The notes under the pieces are model-generated. The model had not been told where the DNA came from and ran no database searches. It saw only the letters and a list, made by a program, of their open reading frames with translations. Both the position numbers and the translations under genes were made by a program. From NCBI RefSeq assembly GCF_036637135.1, contig NZ_JAVWNC010000041.1:1-20771 (forward strand): a stretch of DNA of 20,771 nt. Direction: 5' to 3'. Positions 14,698-20,771 of this stretch are shown here, in pieces (positions within the stretch are counted from its first letter, which is position 1; each line of letters begins with the position of its first letter). The stretch comes from Anaerorhabdus sp036637135 (GTDB lineage: Bacteria; Bacillota_I; Bacilli_A; Erysipelotrichales; Erysipelotrichaceae).

Positions 14698-17235
14698 TTA
14701 TAGAGCTTTTTTCTTTTTATTATAAACGATGATTCCTGCTGAACCCAATACAACAACACCTAACAATAGATAAAGATAGGTATTATTTTGTTTTGTTTCA
14801 ACTTTATTCTCAACATAAATCAAAGCATAAGTAGAAAATAACTCAGTTTCGAATGTAAATTCATTCGTGACAGGATCATAGATTCCTTCTATGATATCAA
14901 CTTTCCCATCATGCACCCGAACAATTTTATAGGTTCTTGGTGCATCATCCTCACCTTGAATCATTGTTTCAGGTATTTGGATAGACACTTTTACTTTACC
15001 ATTTGGATTTGTAACTTTAACTGGATCTTCATTATCTAATTGTTTAAATAATGATATATCTAAATAAATACCAACAGTTTCTTCTCCTAGTGTTTCTTCG
15101 ATCTTTTTCTTATCTTCTTCGTTGATTGTATTTTCAATATCTGTAATTTCAAGGAAAATCTTCGCATCGCTTCCTTTTTGAATCAATTCTATTTCAGCTT
15201 GACTAAATACAATTTTTTCTAGTTCTGTAATATCATTATTGATTTTTGTTTTAGGAGCGCCATCATTCATAACAATTTCAGCATGACTCTTATTTTCTTC
15301 AACGATTGGTGAAGGTGTTGGTGTTAAAGTTGGTTTCGGAGTTGGTTTTATAGTTGGTTTTGGTGTAGTTGTTGGAGTAGGAGTAGGAATTGGCGTTGGT
15401 TTATCTTCTACAACTGGTGGATTTGTTGGTTTCGGAGTTGGGATAACAATTTCTTCACTGTTCGCACCACCGATACCAATTAAAATAGAATATGTTTTCG
15501 TTTCACCTGCTGCGATCGTTTGATTTTGCCAAGAATATCCCATTGCAGCGTCGTATTTACTACCCGCAGAGTTTCCATTTTTGTCTATTTCTATTTTAGA
15601 GTTTGGGAGGAATGCCCAATCTTCATTGTAATTATCATACCCACTATATTTACCATACCAATAATCGGTAACACTAGTCACACCAGTTACATTTTTTCCA
15701 AAGAAATTAAATTGCGCATATTCTTCTGCAGCATTTTTATCTTCATCGGCGGAAGAAATCATTTTAAAACCAGTATTCCCATCAAAAGGTGTTATTTTGG
15801 CTTTATCATCTTTCCCAATTTGAACATCCGCTGCACTTCCTAAGGCATATTTAAAATCAGTTGTCCCCTTGTTTTTAATTGTATAAGTAATTTTAATCAA
15901 TTTTCCTTCATTCACAATGTCCAAATTTATAGCGCTTGTAATATCAGTTGTAGAAATCTTAGTTTCATCACCTGATGCATCCAATTGATATAGTTCATCT
16001 TGTTCATCTTTTATATAAGTATTATATCCATTGTTATGATAGGTAGTCGCTTTCCATTTTTCATCAAATTTACCTATGATATCAAATGAAGTCGTTGTAA
16101 GTTTATATGCCATTAAACTTGAGCTATCTGTTATATATCCTATTGGACTTGCTAATTTTTTTTGACCCCAAGCTTTTACCTTATTGGTGGTAGAATTAAT
16201 CTTAACAACTTGTATAAATCCTTCAGTTCCATACGGTTGAATTGGTTTATCATTAGCATATTGTATCCAATTACTAGGATTTAAAATTGAATCATATGCC
16301 GGTTTATTACTCGATTCATCATTTTGTGATACTTTATAAAAATAAAGATAATCACTTTCTATCGCTGGTAGTAGTTCAAGAAACAAGGATGATTTTTTTT
16401 GGTCGACTTTGTATCTAAATTGGATATTAATCTCTTCTAAAACCTTGGGTTTCAATGCTTCTTCAATTGAAGCTTGTCCCCAAGCGATTACTTTACTTTC
16501 TACTGCTTCTACTTTGATAACTTGAACATACTTATTATTTCCATATCCTGTCAAGAGTGTATCTGCGGTTAATTCTGTTGTCCCATTATATACAGAATCA
16601 AAAGCAGGTTGAGTCGCTGATTTATCTTCAGTCGTTAACTCGTAATAATATGCATATCCTTCCTCAACTAATTGTGCTTTAAGCAATGGTGTTACTACTC
16701 CATCTTTTTCTGAGGATTCAACAACGACTGTTAAGGAACCCATTTCAGTCGATTTGTTCATTGAAAAGTTAGATATAGTTGTTTTCGAGAATCCTGAAGA
16801 TTCTTCAGACATTCCATTATTAGGTTCAACATCAATTTCTTCTAAGTCTTTCAAACTCATTGCTTCTTCAATTGAGGCTTGTCCCCAAGCAATAACTTTA
16901 CGTTCTACTGCATCTACTTTGATAACTTGAACATACTTATTCTCTCCACATCCTGTCAAGAATGTATCTGCGGTTAATTCTGTTGTCCCATTATATACAG
17001 AATCAAAAGCAGGTTGAGTCGCTGATTTATCTTCAGTCGTTAACTCGTAATAATATGCATATCCTTCCTCAACTAATTGTGCTTTAAGCAATGGTGTTAC
17101 TACTCCATCTTTTTCCGAGGATTCAACAACGACTGTTAAGGAACCCATTTCAGTCGATTTGTCTGTTGAATAAACAGGTACGGTTGTTATCATTAATAAA
17201 ATAGATAGCATGAAACACATTAATATTTTTTTCAT
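14698..17235 (-). CDS. Membrane-anchored surface protein with tandem repeats
   Basis: An 845-residue exported protein of unknown function, possibly an adhesin. It has a signal peptide (cleavage probably near 20-24). Two almost identical repeats (about 26-124 and 161-259, offset 135 residues) follow; each contains GSLTVVVESSEKDG, AYYYELTTEDKSATQPAFDS and YVQVIKV...AWGQ. A third, diverged copy lies at about 270-360 (KPAYDS, IQVVKI, KAWGQ). A larger domain (about 368-592) has WYGKY and YSWQNQTIAAGETKTYSILIGIG, a pattern I associate with cell-surface proteins of Bacillota. Next come a Pro-Thr spacer (about 595-643), a domain with LDISLFKQ and FSTYALIY (to about 812), a membrane helix (about 820-838) and KKKKAL. 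No LPXTG motif precedes the helix. The gene is monocistronic with an AGGGGAG ribosome binding site. Confidence 0.88.
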   Translation of the reverse strand: MKKILMCFMLSILLMITTVPVYSTDKSTEMGSLTVVVESSEKDGVVTPLLKAQLVEEGYAYYYELTTEDKSATQPAFDSVYNGTTELTADTFLTGCGENKYVQVIKVDAVERKVIAWGQASIEEAMSLKDLEEIDVEPNNGMSEESSGFSKTTISNFSMNKSTEMGSLTVVVESSEKDGVVTPLLKAQLVEEGYAYYYELTTEDKSATQPAFDSVYNGTTELTADTLLTGYGNNKYVQVIKVEAVESKVIAWGQASIEEALKPKVLEEINIQFRYKVDQKKSSLFLELLPAIESDYLYFYKVSQNDESSNKPAYDSILNPSNWIQYANDKPIQPYGTEGFIQVVKINSTTNKVKAWGQKKLASPIGYITDSSSLMAYKLTTTSFDIIGKFDEKWKATTYHNNGYNTYIKDEQDELYQLDASGDETKISTTDITSAINLDIVNEGKLIKITYTIKNKGTTDFKYALGSAADVQIGKDDKAKITPFDGNTGFKMISSADEDKNAAEEYAQFNFFGKNVTGVTSVTDYWYGKYSGYDNYNEDWAFLPNSKIEIDKNGNSAGSKYDAAMGYSWQNQTIAAGETKTYSILIGIGGANSEEIVIPTPKPTNPPVVEDKPTPIPTPTPTTTPKPTIKPTPKPTLTPTPSPIVEENKSHAEIVMNDGAPKTKINNDITELEKIVFSQAEIELIQKGSDAKIFLEITDIENTINEEDKKKIEETLGEETVGIYLDISLFKQLDNEDPVKVTNPNGKVKVSIQIPETMIQGEDDAPRTYKIVRVHDGKVDIIEGIYDPVTNEFTFETELFSTYALIYVENKVETKQNNTYLYLLLGVVVLGSAGIIVYNKKKKAL
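16456..17162. repeat. 302-bp direct repeat (two copies) in the surface-protein gene
   Basis: Copy A is 16456-16757 and copy B 16861-17162, both 302 bp and offset by 405 bp (135 codons, in frame). I count about ten differences, near 97% identity. Nine of them fall in the first roughly 110 bp of each copy by coordinate, and the remaining roughly 190 bp differ at only one base. Confidence 0.95.
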
Positions 17236-17278
17236 TTTCTCCCCTTTTAAGAATTTACTTAATGTTTTCTTTTAATAA

Positions 17279-17306
17279 ATAATATCACACATTTATATAT
17301 TTTAAA
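17279..17306 (-). promoter_or_regulatory. Possible promoter of the surface-protein gene
   Basis: TTTAAA (17306-17301) and TATTAT (17284-17279) are 16 bp apart on the minus strand, about 43 bp before the start codon. The surroundings are very AT-rich, so chance matches are likely. Confidence 0.35.
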
Positions 17307-17423
17307 TACTAATTAATGCCATATCTTAAAATAAAATCTGAATAGTTACACTAAATAAGCCATTAGTTTATATCAAGCTTAAAACTGATGAATTCGGCTT
17401 AATTATCTAAAAAAAACTTTTTT

Positions 17424-17457
17424 CACAAAAAAAGACAAAATCGCAATGATTTTGTCT
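17424..17457 (-). terminator. Terminator of the rny-ymdB operon
   Basis: A perfect 10-bp stem, AGACAAAATC and GATTTTGTCT with a 5-nt loop (17433-17457), is followed by a run of T residues on the minus strand. Confidence 0.88.
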
Positions 17458-17493
17458 CTTCACTTTGCTTAACCCTTACAAAAGCCTAGAATA

Positions 17494-18270
17494 CTAATTT
17501 GTAGGTCGAATTTGAATACGCTTAATTTCAGTAGCCTTTTTTGTGTTTTCATCAATATCAATGACAACACCACACAACAAGCCTTCTCCCTTTGCAGGAG
17601 TATAATGAGTAAATTCACCATGTACTACATGAGAAATTACTTCTTCTTTATCTCTTCCAAGTATACTATCATAAGCACCACACATTCCTACATCTGTAAT
17701 ATATGCACTACCTTCAATAACACACTCATCAGCTGTTTGAACATGTGTATGTGTACCAACAACGACTTGAACACAATCACGATAATTGTGCCAGAATGTT
17801 TGTTTCTCTGCTGTTGCTTCAGCATGTAAATCAACAAAGTAAATATCTGCATCTACATCTTGTAATATTTTATCCATACACTCATAAGGTGTTTTTTCAA
17901 CACGATCTAAGAAGATAACCCCACAAAGATTAATAATCGCAACCTTGAGTCCACATACCTCTTTAACTACTACACTTTTACCTATATCCGCTGGTAATAA
18001 ATTCATTGGACGAACAAGATTTGGACATTCCACCATTGTAGTCAACAACTCACCTTTAGAAAAGGCATGATTACCTAATGTAATCACATCTACCCCAATC
18101 TCCATGAATTGACGATAAATGCGGCTGGTAATACCCTTACCATGCGCCGCATTTTCTCCGTTTAATATTGTAATGTCGATCTTTTCATCTTCTTGAATTT
18201 GCTTAAGATATTTATTGACGATTGTTCGACCAACCGACCCAACAACATCTCCCAAAAACAAGATTTTCAT
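17494..18270 (-). CDS. ymdB: YmdB-family metallophosphoesterase
   Basis: This 258-residue protein is a YmdB-type phosphodiesterase. The B. subtilis relative hydrolyses 2',3'-cyclic nucleotides and influences biofilm and motility gene expression. The metal-binding residues are all visible: Asp8 (GDVVG), Glu39 and Asn40 (NGENAAHGKG), Asn67 and His68 (GNHAF), His149 (DLHAEATAEK), and His174 and His176 (GTHTHVQTADE). Length and motifs are as expected for the family. Its ATG shares one base with the rny stop (TAATG), so the two proteins are translationally coupled. This rny-ymdB pairing is common in Bacillota and supports a joint role in RNA turnover or signalling. Confidence 0.95.
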   Translation of the reverse strand: MKILFLGDVVGSVGRTIVNKYLKQIQEDEKIDITILNGENAAHGKGITSRIYRQFMEIGVDVITLGNHAFSKGELLTTMVECPNLVRPMNLLPADIGKSVVVKEVCGLKVAIINLCGVIFLDRVEKTPYECMDKILQDVDADIYFVDLHAEATAEKQTFWHNYRDCVQVVVGTHTHVQTADECVIEGSAYITDVGMCGAYDSILGRDKEEVISHVVHGEFTHYTPAKGEGLLCGVVIDIDENTKKATEIKRIQIRPTN

Positions 18271-19826
18271 TATTTCGCTAATTCATTAACTCGTGTTTCA
18301 CGAATCAATGTAACTTTAATTTGACCAGGATATGTTAATTCTGATTCAATCTTTTCGCGGATATCTCTAGCAATCTTAACCATTTTCACATCATCAACCT
18401 TTTCAGGAAGAACCATAACGCGTACTTCTCTACCTGCTTGGATAGCGAAGCAACGGTCAACTCCTTCAAATTGACTTGCAAGTGTTTCTAATTGTTCAAG
18501 ACGGTTAACATAGTTTTCCATTGACTCATAACGAGCTCCTGGTCTTGCAGCACTTAATGCATCCGCTGCAGCAACTAAGTTAGAAATTAAGCCCGTTGGT
18601 TCAACATCACCATGATGTGACTCAATTGAATTAATAACGATTTCATTTTCACCATACTTACGAGCTACCTTAGCACCAAGTTCCATATGTGACCCATCTT
18701 GTTCAAAGTCAAGTGCTTTACCAATATCATGTAATAACCCAGCACGTTTCGCTAAAGCTTGGTTTAATCCAAGTTCAGCAGCCATCATGCCACATAAATG
18801 AGCTACTTCCATGCTATGTTGTAATACATTTTGACCATAACTATAACGATATTTAAGTCGTCCAATTAAACGAACGATTTCCTTATCAATTTTACCAATT
18901 CCAAGTTTAAAGACTGCATCTTCACCTGTTTTTTGAATTGTTTCATTCATTTCTTTTGTTACTTTATTTACTACTTCTTCAATACGTCCTGGTTGAATTC
19001 TTCCATCACGAATTAAAGTTTCAAGTGCTAAACGAGCAACTTCTCTACGGATTGGATCAAAACAACTAATCGTAATTGTTTCTGGTGTATCATCAATGAT
19101 AAGATCAACTCCTGTAATTTGTTCAATTGCACGAATATTACGACCTTCTCTTCCGATGATTCTACCTTTCATTTCTTCACTAGGTAATCCTACAACGGAT
19201 ACTGTACGTTCAATTGTTTCCTCTTGAGCATATCTTTGGATAGCAAGGGCAATGATATTCTTCGCTTTTTCAGATGCTTTAGATTTAGCATCATCTTCTC
19301 TATCACGAATATATACCGCAACTTCTTGTTCCATTTTCTTTTCTACAACTTCCATTAATTCTTTCTTAGCATCTTGTTCACTCATATGAGCAACAGTTTC
19401 TAATACAACAATTTGATGGTCAATTCTAGCTTGTAATTCTTTTTCCATCTTTTCTAGATTATTGAGTTTTTCGGTAACATTTAAATTCTTTTCTTCAATT
19501 TGTTTTTCTTTAGTTAACAAAGTTTCATCACGAAAATTCATACTATCTTCTCTACGAAGTAGTTTGTTTTCCATCTCTTGAATCTCTGTTTTCTTTTCTT
19601 TAAGCTCTTTTTCTGCTTGTAGTTTTAGTTCATAAGCTTGTTGCTTACCATCTAAAGCTGCTTGTCTTAGCATACTTTCTGCTTTACTTGAAGATTCTTC
19701 AATTAGCAATTTTGCTTTTTGTTTTTCTCGATTTAAACCTATTTTGCTTGCAATTATCATCACGATAACTCCAAGCACCACCCCTATAACACCAGACAAA
19801 ATGGACGAAATATTAAATTCAATCAT
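18270..19826 (-). CDS. rny: Ribonuclease Y
   Basis: RNase Y is the membrane-bound endoribonuclease that begins decay of many mRNAs in Bacillota. The 518-residue protein has an N-terminal membrane helix (about 5-28), a long charged coiled coil (about 32-195), a KH RNA-binding domain around GRIIGREGRNIRAIEQ (221-236), and an HD hydrolase domain with the catalytic pair His366-Asp367 (GLLHDIGKA). The order and length match B. subtilis Rny. The start has GGAGGAG before the ATG and a good promoter. It is cotranscribed with ymdB through a one-base overlap. With the RNase J-like protein and MiaB nearby, it makes this stretch rich in RNA-processing genes, though they are separate transcription units. 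Confidence 0.97.
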   Translation of the reverse strand: MIEFNISSILSGVIGVVLGVIVMIIASKIGLNREKQKAKLLIEESSSKAESMLRQAALDGKQQAYELKLQAEKELKEKKTEIQEMENKLLRREDSMNFRDETLLTKEKQIEEKNLNVTEKLNNLEKMEKELQARIDHQIVVLETVAHMSEQDAKKELMEVVEKKMEQEVAVYIRDREDDAKSKASEKAKNIIALAIQRYAQEETIERTVSVVGLPSEEMKGRIIGREGRNIRAIEQITGVDLIIDDTPETITISCFDPIRREVARLALETLIRDGRIQPGRIEEVVNKVTKEMNETIQKTGEDAVFKLGIGKIDKEIVRLIGRLKYRYSYGQNVLQHSMEVAHLCGMMAAELGLNQALAKRAGLLHDIGKALDFEQDGSHMELGAKVARKYGENEIVINSIESHHGDVEPTGLISNLVAAADALSAARPGARYESMENYVNRLEQLETLASQFEGVDRCFAIQAGREVRVMVLPEKVDDVKMVKIARDIREKIESELTYPGQIKVTLIRETRVNELAK

Positions 19827-19871
19827 AATAACTCCTCCATTATTTTTTAAAACCGAAGTAAAACTTCTCCT

Positions 19872-19902
19872 ATATTATATATAATATTGGTTGTTTTCAC
19901 AA
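19872..19902 (-). promoter_or_regulatory. Promoter of rny-ymdB, overlapped by a palindrome
   Basis: TTGTGA (19902-19897), a 17-bp spacer and a perfect TATAAT (19879-19874) lie on the minus strand. The -10 box sits inside a perfect 16-bp palindrome, ATATTATATATAATAT (19872-19887). The rest of the 240-bp gap to dedA (19903-20035) is AT-rich and shows nothing recognisable. Confidence 0.6.
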
Positions 19903-20035
19903 GTAAATGTGAAAAAGTGGACATTAAATCCTTTATAAATACCCATTATTATTGATACAAAGTCTACTATTAACTTAGTAAACCATATACATTATACTCA
20001 TAAATACTAAAAAATCCTTTAAATATGCCTAATTT

Positions 20036-20066
20036 AAAAAGAAAAGGTACCTTTTACAAGGAACCT
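20036..20066 (-). terminator. Terminator of the dedA gene
   Basis: A 9-bp stem with one mismatch (20045-20053 with 20058-20066) and a 4-nt loop is followed by TTCTTTTTAAA on the minus strand, directly after the dedA stop codon. Confidence 0.7.
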
Positions 20067-20067
20067 A

Positions 20068-20691
20068 CTAATCTCTATTTTTAATCTTTTTAAACCAAAA
20101 GAAGACAAATGCTATCGCTGCAAGAACAAAGACAATGAGCATTGCATTGGTATAGGTATCAAAGAAAACGATAACTTCTTCCCAGTTTTGACCAAGTTTT
20201 ACACCTAAGAATACCAATATGACATTCCAAACTAATGTACCAATTGTTGTAAATATCAAAAACTCAGAGAATTTCATTTTAGCCATACCCGCAGGTATTG
20301 AAACAATACTTCTTACTACTGGAACACAACGTCCAAATAAAGTACCATATTTACCCCACTTCTCAAACCAGTTTAATGTCTTTTCTAAATCTTGTTTCTT
20401 GAAACCTAACCATTTACCCCATTTACTCTCCATGAACTGTTCAATTCTTTCTTGTGAGAATATAGTACCTAAATAATAAAGGAGGATAGCACCTATTAAT
20501 GCACCCACTGTCGCAGCTATAACTACTCCTATTGGGGTTAATTCACTTTTTGTCGTTAGAAATCCACTGAACGTTAAAATAACTTCCGATGGAATCGGAG
20601 GAAATATATTTTCAATAGCGATTAAAAATGCAACACCGAAATAACCAAAGGTATTTATGATACCAAGTAACCATGCTTCCATTGATTTCAC
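20068..20691 (-). CDS. DedA-family membrane protein
   Basis: A 207-residue DedA/SNARE-associated-type membrane protein. Members act in membrane homeostasis, and several are now linked to recycling of undecaprenyl phosphate or to lipid flipping. Family signatures are present: ENIFPPIPSE at 27-36 on the re-entrant loop, and the second motif with Arg121, Pro124, Arg127 and Pro133-Ala-Gly (GRCVPVVRS, IPAGM). Several hydrophobic helices and a basic C-terminal tail follow. The ribosome binding site is GAGGTG. It is a single gene with its own terminator; I could not place a convincing promoter in the 80 bp upstream. The exact substrate cannot be assigned. Confidence 0.92.
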   Translation of the reverse strand: MKSMEAWLLGIINTFGYFGVAFLIAIENIFPPIPSEVILTFSGFLTTKSELTPIGVVIAATVGALIGAILLYYLGTIFSQERIEQFMESKWGKWLGFKKQDLEKTLNWFEKWGKYGTLFGRCVPVVRSIVSIPAGMAKMKFSEFLIFTTIGTLVWNVILVFLGVKLGQNWEEVIVFFDTYTNAMLIVFVLAAIAFVFFWFKKIKNRD

Positions 20692-20771
20692 CTCATCTAA
20701 ATCAGTCTAACATTCCCACCCTAAAAAGCAATAGATTACACCTGAATCAAATGTTAAATTTATGTTAAATA

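Noticed and set aside
15300..15450. Pro-Thr coding repeats in the surface-protein spacer as a slippage-prone phase-variable tract
   Set aside because: The codons are mixed and no long perfect short-unit repeat occurs, so slippage is not favoured.
18270..19826. RNase Y, YmdB, MiaB and the RNase J-like gene as one RNA-decay island
   Set aside because: They lie in separate transcription units divided by terminators and unrelated genes; only rny-ymdB is a true pair, and that pairing is widespread.

Overview
The window is low-GC DNA of Bacillota type. All thirteen convincing genes lie on the minus strand. An RNase Y-YmdB pair, an RNase J-family protein, FtsK with a single-helix RNA-processing neighbour set, strong AAGGAGG-type ribosome binding sites, TTGACA/TATAAT-like promoters and many hairpin-plus-T-run terminators all fit a Gram-positive firmicute. 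A glycyl radical enzyme, a 2[4Fe-4S] ferredoxin and an exported flavin reductase point to an anaerobe. My best guess is Erysipelotrichia or a relative, but this rests on general resemblance and not on a marker gene.

Reading from the right end, in transcription order: a DedA membrane protein (20691-20068); RNase Y and the metallophosphoesterase YmdB, joined by a one-base stop/start overlap (19826-17494); a large surface protein with a nearly perfect internal duplication and a C-terminal membrane anchor (17235-14698); about 440 bp without an intact gene (14258-14697); a small 2[4Fe-4S] ferredoxin (14191-14018); MiaB (13871-12432); a tight operon of an RNase J-family protein, FtsK and the YjjI-family glycyl radical enzyme (12352-6928); a BMP-type nucleoside uptake system made of a lipoprotein, a double ATPase and two permeases (6701-1893); and a single-gene unit for an exported FMN/FAD reductase (1772-9).

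Most of this is housekeeping: RNA decay (RNase Y, RNase J-like), tRNA modification (MiaB), chromosome segregation (FtsK) and signalling (YmdB). The parts worth a second look are these. The RNase J-family protein has lost four of the seven expected metal ligands. The YjjI enzyme has its radical glycine and candidate cysteine but no activase here, and it sits beside a nucleoside transporter. The exported flavin reductase has a covalent-FMN motif but lacks the residues that bind and protonate fumarate, and it appears to be controlled by a palindromic operator at its transcription start. The surface protein carries a 302-bp direct repeat at about 97% identity.

No tRNA, rRNA, CRISPR array, insertion sequence or phage module could be supported. 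No wholly new multi-gene system was found. The novelty is in individual proteins and sites.
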